Source of the DNA: an uncultured Clostridia bacterium
GTDB lineage: Bacteria; Bacillota; Clostridia; UMGS1810
Assembly (NCBI GenBank): GCA_934500875.1
Contig: CAKSTL010000006.1
Span: forward strand, 1-64,000
Direction of reading: 5' to 3'
Length of the DNA stretch: 64,000 nucleotides
In this document: one piece after another, positions 32,974 to 42,069 of the stretch
How positions within the stretch are numbered: position 1 is the first letter of the stretch
Layout: each line of letters begins with the position of its first letter
Notes under the pieces: generated by a model
What the model was told of the DNA's origin: nothing
Database searches by the model: none
What the model saw: the letters and a program-made list of their open reading frames with translations, nothing else
Program-made: the position numbers and the translations under genes

Positions 32974-32979
32974 TACAAT
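32974..32979 (+). promoter_or_regulatory. Extended -10 promoter of the GH36-like gene
   Basis: TGGTACAAT gives an extended -10 (TGn plus TACAAT) 31 bases before the ATG at 33011; the -35 region is weak. Control by an activator is therefore likely. The remaining part of the 171-bp divergent region shows only a GAGAGGTGG stretch of unknown meaning. Confidence 0.45.
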
Positions 32980-33010
32980 GAAAAAAATGTTGTGCAAAGG
33001 TGGAGTCAAA

Positions 33011-35245
33011 ATGTGTGACAAAGCAGCCGAATTTAAAGATATATATGTTCACGGCGAGTGTCAGAAGGTTTTTTGTTTCCGAACCGGTATGGCGGTTTAC
33101 GAGGAAATTTTTGCAGACGGGCGGTATATGGCGTCGGGGCGAAACAATGCAGGCTATACGCCGAATGTGCTTGAGGCTTATCCGACACGTTTTGCAGGAT
33201 ATTCGCAAAGTGTTTCAGGTGAAAAAAAGCTTATCGATATTTTCGATTCTTCATCTGCGTTTGAAATTGAAGCGGACGGCGTGAGCCTTGACGGAAGCTG
33301 GGAATATGTTTCGTTTGAAAAGAGTGAAAAAAATATTGAAAACACGCAAAAATCCGTGCTTTGTGCAAAGCTTGTCTTAAAAAGCAGCGCAAAGCCGATT
33401 GAGGTTTCGGTGCATACGGTTTTGGACGGCACGCCCATTATAAACCGTTTTCTCGAAGTTAAAAATTTATCGGATACTGATATAAACATCAGCGCAATTT
33501 CGCCTATGTGCGGAGGTATTGAAACGATTGACCGCTGGAAAGATTTTATGCACGGCGCACCGGACGGTTCTAAAATTTATTCGCTCGGATATATGGATAA
33601 ATCAATTTGGGGACACGAGGGATTTTTTAAGTGGCATAATTTGCCCGAGGCAGAATACGGATTTTCGTCAAAATACATTTGTGACAGGTTCAGACATCCG
33701 TTTTTTGTGTTGAAAAACAATCTTCTCGGAAGTATTATGATTGCAAATCTTGCATGGAGCGGAGGCTATAAATTTGAGTTTAACCTTAACGCAGAGGGCG
33801 ATATGTCAAAGCTTTCGTTTAAAGCGCTGCTTTATGCGCCCAATCCCATGCTTATACTTGCACCGCACGAAAGCTTTAAAATGCCCGAAATTCACATAGG
33901 CACAATGTTCGGCGACCTTGACTGTGCGGTAAATGTTATGCACGCTCACCTCAGAAAAAGTGTATTTTCAGACAATGCGCCGTGCGGCAAAAAGGGTTGG
34001 ATAGAGTGCGGAATGGGTGCGGAGCGTCTTATGGACATTGAGGCAACAAAGCATTTTGCAGATACCGCCGCAAAAATCGGTGCCGAAACGCTTATAATAG
34101 ACGCAGGCTGGAATTGTCCTCCCGGTGAGGAGAAAAATTGGGCGCTCTACCCGGGCGATTGGTATCCTGACAAAAAGCGTTATCCTAACGGCATTGAGGA
34201 AATACGTGATTATGTGCACAAAAAAGGTCTGAAATTCGGCTTGTGGGCAGAGGTTGAATGTCTTGGAAAAAATTCCGAAATAAGAAAAAATCACCCTGAT
34301 TGGATGGGAAAATGCTATAACGGCACCGAAAACAGGCTTTTGGATATGTCAAACCCTGACGCCGCAAAATGGGTTGAGGGTGAAATTGTAAGGATGATTG
34401 AAGAATATAAGCTTGATATCTTCAGACTCGATTTTAACGGTTCATATCGGTTTATGCTTTGCCGAAACGAAAAAAACGGGATTTTTGAAAATACTTATTT
34501 GAGGTATTATAAAAACGCATACGATATGTTTGAGAGGCTGAAAAAAAGGTTTCCCAATGTGATTTTTGAAAACTGTGCGGCGGGGGGCGGAAGAACAGAT
34601 ATAGGCTTTGTAAAAAATTTCACGCACACATGGGTGTCGGACTGCAACACTGCGCCGAGGTCGTTTGCAATTACAAACGGTATGACAATGGCGCTTCCGC
34701 CCGAAAACATTGATCGTCTTGCAAGCGGTATGAACTGTCATACAAAAGCGTCGCTCGATTTTCAAATGCGGAATATAATTTTTGCCCGTCCCACGTGCAA
34801 CGATTTTAATGCTGTCGGAAGCGTGATGAATACGCAGCAGATTGAATTTGTGCGGCATACGCTTGATATTTATAAAAATTATATCCGTCCTTATATTGAT
34901 GACAGCAAAATATATCACCACACACCCGAACTTTTGTTTGGAAACAGTGCAGAATCACATACTGCGTCTGAGCCGTGCGGAACAGGTGTTATAGAAAGAG
35001 CGTCGGGCGATAAAAAATATGGCGTTATAGGTATTTTCAAACTTGCGGATGCGGAATGTGAAGATGTTGTTTCGGTATACCCCGAGGGAGTTGACGTTTC
35101 GCAAAATTATAAGGTTACTTTCGATAACAGCGGCGAGTGCGTGTCTGTTTCGGGATACTTGCTTAAAAATGAGGGAATAAGGGTAAAACTTGCCGGTTCG
35201 CTGGTGTCTGAACTTATCATATACGAACCCGATAAAAAAATGTAA
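33011..35245 (+). CDS. GH36-like alpha-galactosidase
   Basis: About 744 residues, no signal peptide, so intracellular. The N-terminal beta-supersandwich (to about residue 320) is followed by a barrel: ETLIIDAGWNCPPGEEKNW, KKGLKFGLWAEVE, DIFRLDFNG with the likely nucleophile Asp near residue 474, ENCAAGGGRTDIGF, and WVSDCNTAP with the likely acid/base Asp near 544. The GH36 context is alpha-galactosidase or alpha-N-acetylgalactosaminidase, acting on imported oligosaccharides. I choose the ATG of MCDKAAEF because GGTGGAG lies just upstream; an ATG 33 bases earlier lacks a site. GH36 versus the related GH31-like groups is not fully settled. Confidence 0.82.
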   Translation: MCDKAAEFKDIYVHGECQKVFCFRTGMAVYEEIFADGRYMASGRNNAGYTPNVLEAYPTRFAGYSQSVSGEKKLIDIFDSSSAFEIEADGVSLDGSWEYVSFEKSEKNIENTQKSVLCAKLVLKSSAKPIEVSVHTVLDGTPIINRFLEVKNLSDTDINISAISPMCGGIETIDRWKDFMHGAPDGSKIYSLGYMDKSIWGHEGFFKWHNLPEAEYGFSSKYICDRFRHPFFVLKNNLLGSIMIANLAWSGGYKFEFNLNAEGDMSKLSFKALLYAPNPMLILAPHESFKMPEIHIGTMFGDLDCAVNVMHAHLRKSVFSDNAPCGKKGWIECGMGAERLMDIEATKHFADTAAKIGAETLIIDAGWNCPPGEEKNWALYPGDWYPDKKRYPNGIEEIRDYVHKKGLKFGLWAEVECLGKNSEIRKNHPDWMGKCYNGTENRLLDMSNPDAAKWVEGEIVRMIEEYKLDIFRLDFNGSYRFMLCRNEKNGIFENTYLRYYKNAYDMFERLKKRFPNVIFENCAAGGGRTDIGFVKNFTHTWVSDCNTAPRSFAITNGMTMALPPENIDRLASGMNCHTKASLDFQMRNIIFARPTCNDFNAVGSVMNTQQIEFVRHTLDIYKNYIRPYIDDSKIYHHTPELLFGNSAESHTASEPCGTGVIERASGDKKYGVIGIFKLADAECEDVVSVYPEGVDVSQNYKVTFDNSGECVSVSGYLLKNEGIRVKLAGSLVSELIIYEPDKKM

Positions 35246-35246
35246 T

Positions 35247-35586
35247 AAAAAACCGACCTTCAAAAGCCACTCCTCGATAAGTAAGCTTTGCCTTAAAAAC
35301 ATATTTTTTGCGCCTTTCTGCGTTAAAAAAACTCGCAATCCGTCAGGATTACTCGCTTTTTTGCCTTGAAATTCATCAAAAAATCTCGTTTTTAAGGTGC
35401 AAAGCAGTTTTGAATATTGGATTTTACAATTCAAACAAGAAATAAAACCTGCCATTATGCTTAACGCATATGGCAGGTTTTTGACGTAGTATGAATTTAA
35501 AATACAGCTTCAAAACCAATGCTTTCTTATCGAGGAGCAGCTAAAAGCAGGGCGTTTGTTCCGGCTTTTGAAGGCCGTTTTTTTAT
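35247..35586. repeat. Inverted-repeat element 2 filling a convergent intergenic region
   Basis: Left arm 35247-35286 (CCTTCAAAAGCC, then CTCCTCGATAAG) is the complement of a right arm at 35521-35584 that has the same two blocks with about 25 extra bases between them. A nested pair (GCTTTGCCTTAAAAAC at 35284-35299 with its complement ending near 35405) brackets a core (35321-35368) that, on the minus strand, reads CAAGGCAAAAAAGCGAGTAA, then TCCTGACGGATTGCGAG, the same core as in element 1. A further perfect hairpin with ACCTGCCA/TGGCAGGT lies at 35443-35483. It sits between the converging GH36 and AraC genes, so it can end both transcripts. Confidence 0.72.
35443..35483 (+). terminator. Terminator-like hairpin inside element 2
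   Basis: AAAACCTGCCATTATGC pairs with GCATATGGCAGGTTTT with one mismatch, followed by a short T run. It is the most terminator-like part of element 2. Confidence 0.6.
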
Positions 35587-36413
35587 GCGTTTTTGTGAAG
35601 CGAATTTTTCATATATTTATATGGCGTTGTGCCGAAATAGCGCTTAAACGTTGCGCAGAAATTGGAGGTATCGGGAAAACCGCACTGCACGGCAACCACC
35701 GAAATGGGGGTCTGACGGTTGATAAGCTCCACAGCGGCGGCAAGACGCTTTGTTCGTATGTATTCCGACGGGGATGTGATAAGATACTTTTTAAAATATC
35801 TTTCAAGCGTGTTTACGCTCAGAAACGTTTCCTGCGCAAGCATAGAAACGGTGAGCGGCTCGTGAAAACGGGTATCGACAATTTGTATTGCATTTTTTAA
35901 ATTCTGCGGAATGTTGTTTGCGCCGCCCGAGTTGCCCGGCGCATAATTATCCTCCATTGTACGCATTATTTTGAAAAAGTTGTAATATTTTGAAACCTCG
36001 CTTTTGTCCGGCTGCAAAAGCAGATTGAGGTTGTTTTTTACGCTCTCGAACGCAGACGGCGGCAGTGCGATATGGTTGTTTTCGCCTTTTTGGCGGTCAA
36101 AAAAAATCCCGAACAAATCCTCGTTGCCGTTTGCCGAAAACATAAGGCAGTAATGCTCGTGAACGTTCGTTTTGTTATAAACGCAGTGGTGATATTCAAA
36201 CGGTTTTGTAATAATCACGCTTCCGGGCGCAATGGGATAAACGCTTCCTTCAACTATAAAATAGACGTCGCCCGAAAGATTGAGATATATTTCGCACTGA
36301 TTGTGCACGTGCGAGGGCGGCTCCTGGTCTGACGAAAAATTGTGCGGATTGTGATATGAAATCTGCATAGAAAACGGGCGCATACCCTTAAATTCAAAAT
36401 TTTGTATCTTCAT
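35583..36413 (-). CDS. AraC-family transcriptional regulator of the sugar locus
   Basis: A 276-residue regulator. Residues about 20-110 are a cupin-type sensor (HNQCEIYLNLSGDVYFIVEG, GSVIITKPFEYHH), and residues about 175-270 are two helix-turn-helix motifs (MLAQETFLSVNTLERYFKKY and VVAVQCGFPDTSNFCATFKR). It is divergent from the CE12-like gene. The 153-bp region duplicated upstream of that gene and of the GH105 gene has repeated TTTTGATAAT-like half-sites, so this protein is the natural candidate for their activator. The inducer would be a pectin-derived sugar, by inference. Confidence 0.85.
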   Translation of the reverse strand: MKIQNFEFKGMRPFSMQISYHNPHNFSSDQEPPSHVHNQCEIYLNLSGDVYFIVEGSVYPIAPGSVIITKPFEYHHCVYNKTNVHEHYCLMFSANGNEDLFGIFFDRQKGENNHIALPPSAFESVKNNLNLLLQPDKSEVSKYYNFFKIMRTMEDNYAPGNSGGANNIPQNLKNAIQIVDTRFHEPLTVSMLAQETFLSVNTLERYFKKYLITSPSEYIRTKRLAAAVELINRQTPISVVAVQCGFPDTSNFCATFKRYFGTTPYKYMKNSLHKNA

Positions 36414-36530
36414 AATGTTTTTCCAATCCTTTTAATGCGTTTTTTTTGAGTGTAACACAATACGGCGGAAAAATCAATAAAATATGCAAAATAAAGCAGA
36501 TAATTTTTTGATTAAAACTGATATATTCAT

Positions 36531-36683
36531 AATTTTTTGATAATATTTACAAAAAATATATCAATAAATTTTGGTAATTTGTGGGAAAAATTAAAAAGAC
36601 CGATTTGCACTGCTTTTTATTGTGGTGAAAATTACATATTTTCTGTTGAATTTTATATATACTTCGGCTTTGCGTTTATGTTA
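36531..36683 (+). promoter_or_regulatory. Duplicated 153-bp regulatory region, copy 1
   Basis: This stretch and 39788-39940 have the same length and match at about 143 of 153 positions by hand alignment, with the differences clustered in one 16-base segment. Shared parts include AATTTTTTGATAATAT, AATTTTGGTAATTTGTGGG, CTTTTTATTGTGGTGAAAAT and ATACTTCGGCTTTGCGTTTA. The TTTTGATAATAT and TTTTGGTAATTT blocks look like direct-repeat half-sites for an AraC-type activator; an additional TAATTTTTTGAT lies at 36501-36512 in this copy only. A -10-like TAATAT follows at its end with no good -35, fitting activator dependence. Confidence 0.75.
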
Positions 36684-36703
36684 ATATAAAAACACGGAAT
36701 AAA

Positions 36704-36729
36704 GATATCGGAGAGAAAAACCCGATATC
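36704..36729 (+). promoter_or_regulatory. Perfect 5'-leader hairpin before the CE12-like gene
   Basis: GATATCGG and CCGATATC form an eight-pair stem around a ten-base loop in the 5' leader, 45 bases before the AAGGAG-ATG start. There is no T tract, so it is not an obvious terminator. It may stabilise the mRNA 5' end. Confidence 0.5.
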
Positions 36730-36774
36730 ACATATTGCGCAGATTTGAATTATTAAACAAGGAGAAGTGAGAAT

Positions 36775-39666
36775 ATGAAACTGTTAAAAAAGTTTGGTAT
36801 TGTAATTCTTGCAGTTATTGTTTTTGCGGCGGGAGTTTGCGTTCCGAACATTTTTAAAACCGACGCATATGCCGAAGGAAGCGGCACCGTCACAAAGCTG
36901 ATAGAAGGTATCACGTTTGAGGACCTTGATTTGGGCACCAAATATGCAAAAGGTAATGTAATTTATGCGGAAGGCAAGGTTGCAGGCTGTAAAAAAACAT
37001 ATGTCAAGATTCCAAACAGCAGTAATACAAATGTATATGAGGCTGAGGTTGCGGGTGATGCATCAGACAAATTTTTGAAAATAGGTTCCAATAATGTAAG
37101 TACAGAAATTCAGGTGGCTGCATTCGATTCGCATAAACTTGCCGGCAATGATACATATGTGCTTTCCTTTAAATATTTGGCGGCAGCAAACAGCAACCTG
37201 AATTTATATATGCGTTTCGGCGATAATACAAACGCTCTTTTGCACCTCTGCAGTTTAAGCACCGCAACGCTTGCTAAAATAAGCAATGCCAATACAAGCT
37301 ACAGTTTGGGTGAAAAAGAAAGCTGGCACAACATAAAAGTTGTTATAACGGCAGGAACCGTAAATACTGCGGATACAAGCCTTAACACAAACGATACTTT
37401 AAAATTTTATTCCGACGGCAAATTGCTGGCGGAAACCGACTGGGTGATATCGGGCAAAACGGCGCCGTATACAGCGGACACCCTGCAGCGTATTGATTTT
37501 ACCGGTAAATCAGCTTCAATTGATGATATAAAATTTACGTCCTACAAAGACGGAGCGGTATATACTCCGGCAACTCCTGAGTTAATTACCGCAAACAGCA
37601 GAAGCGCAGGCTATGCAAACGGAAATATATATGCCGGAAGCAAAACCGCAGGGGAGGTTATTGCGGATACAAATATTGCTGCCGACACTGAAAATGTTGC
37701 GTCATACGAAATTGTTGACGAAAACGGCAAAGCTGTTGCCGACACTGAAACTGCGGCAGGAAACACTTTAAATATTACAACCGTTGAAGGCACTGTAATT
37801 TCTGTTCCGATACTTGGAAACGTCGGAAAAGCCGTTACGGTTCCTGTAAGCGGCAGCAGTATTACTAATTTGACTGTAACCGAGGAGGACGGCATATACG
37901 GCAAGACAGCCGATGACAAGGTGTGGAAATTATCACCGACGGATTTAGACACAATTGCAAGCAGCAAAATTCCCGAGGTCAGGCTGACATCTGTGAGCGA
38001 CCCTGTTCCGTCGGTTATCAGAATGTCGGTTATGGGAAAAAGCAGCGGAAATTTCGGTATATGCGGAAGAATTATATATACGAATGACAGTAACGCAGAA
38101 GCTGTTTCGGGCGGACACAATCTTGTAAGATTTGCAAACGGTGCCGTTTTAATAAATGACGCAACAGGCAGTTCAACCTCTCCGAAGAAACAGATTGGCA
38201 TTTACAAAGATGATGAGTGGTTAAGCGTAGAAATTGCATTGTTCCCCGGCGAAAGCGAGTATCTTGTAAGAATTAACGGCGGAGATTGGAACAGCGGTTA
38301 TCTCGGCGTTAACGGAAAATTATGGGAAACATTTGTAAAAAACGGATATGTTCAGATTCAGATTTCAAAAACTGCTCCCTGTGATGTTTATATAGACGAT
38401 TTTGATTTTTACTCCGGAATACCGTCCGATACTCTCAGTGCGCCCGAAGTAACTGCGCTTGGCGGTTCGTTAACAAAAACCGGCAGAGCGATATACGGTC
38501 CTTACAACAGAGATATCGGCTTGTATATTGACAAAATATCGGTAAGTGAAGGTGCGCAAAAAAGATTTATAAATTCCGATGGTTCTCTTGCGGATTCCGG
38601 CGGCATTTACAACGGCAGGAAGATGGTATTGGCAAATAACGGTATTTTAACTTACTATGATTTATACAGCAGGTCAAATGCTTTTACAAGTATTGAAAAT
38701 ACCGAAACAGGGGTTAAATATTGGGCAGATATTGCAAACGGCAATTCTTCGGATGTGCCTGTTGTATTCAATGCGGTATACGAAAACGATAACGGATTGC
38801 AAGGCCTTAAATCAATTGAGCAGCTTGATTATGCGTGGAAAGAGAAGGGTGTTACTTTGGAATTTACCGTTCCCAATACCGACGAACAAAATCGTAAAAT
38901 TATGATATGGAACAAAGACACACTCGTTCCTATGACGCAGAGCTTCGGTATGCTTCCGTCAACAATTTATCTTGTGAGCGACTCTATTTGCAAAACATAC
39001 ACCAATAACCAGCGTCCGTTAGCCGGCTGGGGCGAATATATCGGTTATTGCTTTGCTGATGCGGGTATTGCCGTAAGCAACCGTGCAGAAGGCGGACGCA
39101 GTACAAAAAGTTTTCGGGCAGAAGGAAGATGGGACGGAATTTGCGGTAATACACCCGGTATTATGGCAACGCTTAAGGCGAACGATTATGTGTTTATTTC
39201 TATGGGACATAATGACGGCAACGTAAACAACGAGGCTGCTTACACAACAATAGGCGAATACAAAGCCAATCTTGCACAGTATATCGACGAGGCAAGGGCA
39301 GTTGGCGCAAAGGTAATTCTTATTACGCCGCCTACCGATGCCTGGTCGGGACGCAATTCACTTTTGGAGCGTTCAATGGCTATGAAGGAAGTTGCGGCGG
39401 CTAAAGATGTGACGCTTTTGGATTTGAATGAGCGAAGCTGGGAGCATTTTAACAAAATCGGCTTTGAAAATGCAACGAATAAATATTTCTGCACAGCGGA
39501 AAAATTCAATGCGCTCGGCAAGACGCCGACTAACGAAAAAGGCGACCTTACGCATTTTGACGAAAACGGCGCAAAGTATCTTGCAAAGACAATTGCAGCT
39601 CTTCTTAAAGAAAGCAGCGATTTGCTTGCAAACGCAGTAAATCCCAATGCGATAACAGCCGAGTAA
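36775..39666 (+). CDS. Secreted multidomain esterase with C-terminal CE12-like SGNH domain
   Basis: A 963-residue exported protein with a signal peptide (MKLLKKFGIVILAVIVFAAG). Residues about 40-265 and 370-555 are LamG/jelly-roll-like modules separated by an Ig-like linker; a third module (residues about 570-730, RFINSDGSLADSGGIYNG) precedes the enzyme. Residues about 730-950 are a rhamnogalacturonan acetylesterase-like SGNH hydrolase: VSDSICKTY with Ser at about 737, EGGRSTKSF, ISMGHND, and DLTHFDENG with Asp 924 and His 927. It would remove acetyl groups from pectic rhamnogalacturonan outside the cell. Its modules 2 and 3 resemble those of the protein at 57604. A terminator follows. Confidence 0.85.
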   Translation: MKLLKKFGIVILAVIVFAAGVCVPNIFKTDAYAEGSGTVTKLIEGITFEDLDLGTKYAKGNVIYAEGKVAGCKKTYVKIPNSSNTNVYEAEVAGDASDKFLKIGSNNVSTEIQVAAFDSHKLAGNDTYVLSFKYLAAANSNLNLYMRFGDNTNALLHLCSLSTATLAKISNANTSYSLGEKESWHNIKVVITAGTVNTADTSLNTNDTLKFYSDGKLLAETDWVISGKTAPYTADTLQRIDFTGKSASIDDIKFTSYKDGAVYTPATPELITANSRSAGYANGNIYAGSKTAGEVIADTNIAADTENVASYEIVDENGKAVADTETAAGNTLNITTVEGTVISVPILGNVGKAVTVPVSGSSITNLTVTEEDGIYGKTADDKVWKLSPTDLDTIASSKIPEVRLTSVSDPVPSVIRMSVMGKSSGNFGICGRIIYTNDSNAEAVSGGHNLVRFANGAVLINDATGSSTSPKKQIGIYKDDEWLSVEIALFPGESEYLVRINGGDWNSGYLGVNGKLWETFVKNGYVQIQISKTAPCDVYIDDFDFYSGIPSDTLSAPEVTALGGSLTKTGRAIYGPYNRDIGLYIDKISVSEGAQKRFINSDGSLADSGGIYNGRKMVLANNGILTYYDLYSRSNAFTSIENTETGVKYWADIANGNSSDVPVVFNAVYENDNGLQGLKSIEQLDYAWKEKGVTLEFTVPNTDEQNRKIMIWNKDTLVPMTQSFGMLPSTIYLVSDSICKTYTNNQRPLAGWGEYIGYCFADAGIAVSNRAEGGRSTKSFRAEGRWDGICGNTPGIMATLKANDYVFISMGHNDGNVNNEAAYTTIGEYKANLAQYIDEARAVGAKVILITPPTDAWSGRNSLLERSMAMKEVAAAKDVTLLDLNERSWEHFNKIGFENATNKYFCTAEKFNALGKTPTNEKGDLTHFDENGAKYLAKTIAALLKESSDLLANAVNPNAITAE

Positions 39667-39688
39667 AATTTACAATTTATATTATTTA

Positions 39689-39719
39689 ACAGTCTGCTTT
39701 TTTGAGCAGACTGTTTTTG
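39689..39719 (+). terminator. Intrinsic terminator after the CE12-like gene
   Basis: AACAGTCTGC and GCAGACTGTT pair around a short T-rich loop, followed by a T run. It isolates the CE12-like gene from the transporter unit downstream, in agreement with the second copy of the regulatory region. Confidence 0.85.
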
Positions 39720-39787
39720 CTTTAAAATATGAAATATTAAGCGCATTATGATAAACAGAATTTTTACAGTATTGAAACTTACCGCAC

Positions 39788-39940
39788 AATTTTTTGATAA
39801 TATCTACAAAAAATATGTCAATAAATTTTGGTAATTTGTGGGAAAAATTAAAAAACCCCGATTACACCGCTTTTTATTGTGGTGAAAATTACGTATTTTC
39901 TGTTGAATTTTATATATACTTCGGCTTTGCGTTTATGTTA
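39788..39940 (+). promoter_or_regulatory. Duplicated 153-bp regulatory region, copy 2
   Basis: Second copy of 36531-36683, directly upstream of the GH105-transporter unit. It ends in ATGTTATCAT, whose TATCAT is a better -10 box than in copy 1. The start codon of the GH105-like gene lies 51 bases downstream. Confidence 0.75.
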
Positions 39941-39990
39941 TCATATGAATATAGAAAATGAGGGATTATTTGCTGTTCGGAGGGGTTTAT

Positions 39991-42051
39991 ATGAATATTG
40001 ACATACAAAACGGCACCAAAAATGCGCTGCTTGGTGCGCTTAAAACCGTGACCGACAAAATGATTGAAACACGTCCGCAGGCAGAGATAAGGCTCAGACC
40101 GTACACAGACTGCACGGCGGTAAAGAGAAATTTCAGAACAAGCATTGAGGTTGATTTTTCAAAGCTTTTCGGCGGAGCAAAAGACGGCGATACTGCCTTT
40201 GCCGAAACCGATTTGCTCGTTCCGTTCGACACCGATGTAAACCTTATGGCAAAAGGAATTTTTGAACTTTACTACGGCGGTGAAAAGGTTTTTTCGGCAA
40301 ACGATGCGGCGCCGCTTTCGGATTTGCATATGAAAAATGTTGTGCTAAAAGCGAAAAAGGGCAAAAACAAGCTGATTTTCAAATGCACAAAAAACGGGCG
40401 GTTTTTCGGTTTTGCATTTATGGTCACACACGTTTTTGAGCCGTATATGTGGGCAAACGACATTCTTTTGTGGGTGCGTGACACAAGTCCGGCTGCGGAA
40501 TATGAAAACGAACAGGGAATTGCCCTGTCAAAGCTGTACGGCAAAGATGCGGATTTTGACGTTTACATAAACGATACGGAATATAAATTCATCTTTCCTG
40601 CACCGTCAAAGGAATGCAAAAAGGTGGATTTTGAAAAGATTTATCCGCAAAATATCGGAAATACGGCGTTTGCACTGTCGTATGCAAAGTCGGACGGACG
40701 GCTTGACATAAATCTTTCGGGCAGGGACGAAATTTACATAAACGGCAAAAAGTCGGACGGAAAATTTTTAAAATGTGGCGATGAAATAATCGTAAAATGC
40801 ACAAAATCGCCCGGCGGATGGGGATTTGAATGCAGCGAAGATAACTTAAATCTGCCGTTTGTGTGTTCAAAAAGAAAGCACGGCGCAAAATGGCTTGTTA
40901 TCGGTGCGTTTGATGAAAAATATAAAATCAGTGTGCAGTTTAAAGAGCCTTACGAAAGCTTGGACGGCGAAAAAACGTTCTGGCGGTTTGCCGAAGATGA
41001 CACATATCTTCGCCCGTATCTTGACAGTTGTTTTTTTGCGCAGTGGACATATGCGCTTATGGTCGGCGAATACGGAATTTTCAATGCGTCAAAGTTTTTT
41101 AAAGAATATTTCGGTTATTTTTATAAAAGTATGTCGGTGACGGTTGACTATTTTGACTACATAAGATTTGAAAAGCAAAAGTTTGGCAATACAACGTTTA
41201 TGCCGAGGGCGGCACAGCTTACAAATCTTGACGCAATAGGTGCGGCGGGAATGATGCTGTGCGAATTGTATAACTGCGAAAACGACAAAAACCGAAAGTC
41301 AAAAATTCTGCACGTTATAAAAACGCTTGCCGAAAAAATGAAAAAAACTCCGCAAAACGAAAACGGCATTTTTTACCGTGTCAAAACCATGTGGGCGGAC
41401 GATACGTTTATGAGCTGTCCGTTTCTTGTAAGGCTCGGCAGGGTTTTAAACGACAAAAGCTATGCAGACGAAGCGGTGCGTCAGCTTACGGGATACAAAA
41501 ACATTTTGTTTATGGAGGATAAAAAGCTTTATTCGCACATTTATTTTCCAATGCAGGGCGAGCGCAACAACGTTGCGTGGTGCAGGGGCAACGGCTGGGT
41601 GTTTTTCGCACTTTGCGACGCACTTGAGAATATACCTCCCGATACAATCGGATATGATGAAATCAAAAAGAATTTTTCGGATTTTGCCGGCGGTCTTGCG
41701 CTTGTGCAGTCGGATAGCGGAATGTGGCGTCAGGTGCTTGACGACGAGGACACATATAAGGAAACGTCGGGAAGCTGCCTTTTTGCAATAGGTATGCTAA
41801 GGGGCGCACGTCTTGGATTTTTGGATAAAAAATATGCGCAGTGTGCAAAGGCGGCGGTTGAGGATATTCTTAAAAATATGGTTGACAGCGAGGGCAACAT
41901 AGAAGGTGTGTGCAGAGGTTCGCAGTGCAGTATGGATAAAAAATATTACGCAATGCTCGAAACAAACCGCAACGACGACCACGGCACGGGGCTTGTGATG
42001 ACGGCGCTGTGTGAATATATTGAATATATAAATTATGAAAATTCAAAATAA
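39991..42051 (+). CDS. GH105-like unsaturated glycuronyl hydrolase with a long N-terminal extension
   Basis: About 686 residues with no signal peptide, so intracellular. Residues about 345-670 match GH105/GH88: MWADDTFMSCPFLVRLG with the catalytic-type Asp pair, VAWCRGNGWVFFAL, and SGMWRQVLDDEDTYKETSGS. Family knowledge: these enzymes remove the unsaturated uronic acid left by pectin lyases from the end of oligosaccharides, mainly rhamnogalacturonan disaccharides (YteR type). Typical members are about 370 residues, so the first 340 residues are extra; they are beta-rich (NLSGRDEIYINGKKSDGKF) and I recognise no family. A GGAGGGG site fixes the ATG at 39991. It leads the unit with the ABC importer. 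Confidence 0.82.
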   Translation: MNIDIQNGTKNALLGALKTVTDKMIETRPQAEIRLRPYTDCTAVKRNFRTSIEVDFSKLFGGAKDGDTAFAETDLLVPFDTDVNLMAKGIFELYYGGEKVFSANDAAPLSDLHMKNVVLKAKKGKNKLIFKCTKNGRFFGFAFMVTHVFEPYMWANDILLWVRDTSPAAEYENEQGIALSKLYGKDADFDVYINDTEYKFIFPAPSKECKKVDFEKIYPQNIGNTAFALSYAKSDGRLDINLSGRDEIYINGKKSDGKFLKCGDEIIVKCTKSPGGWGFECSEDNLNLPFVCSKRKHGAKWLVIGAFDEKYKISVQFKEPYESLDGEKTFWRFAEDDTYLRPYLDSCFFAQWTYALMVGEYGIFNASKFFKEYFGYFYKSMSVTVDYFDYIRFEKQKFGNTTFMPRAAQLTNLDAIGAAGMMLCELYNCENDKNRKSKILHVIKTLAEKMKKTPQNENGIFYRVKTMWADDTFMSCPFLVRLGRVLNDKSYADEAVRQLTGYKNILFMEDKKLYSHIYFPMQGERNNVAWCRGNGWVFFALCDALENIPPDTIGYDEIKKNFSDFAGGLALVQSDSGMWRQVLDDEDTYKETSGSCLFAIGMLRGARLGFLDKKYAQCAKAAVEDILKNMVDSEGNIEGVCRGSQCSMDKKYYAMLETNRNDDHGTGLVMTALCEYIEYINYENSK

Positions 42052-42069
42052 GAAAGGATTGGGTAAACA

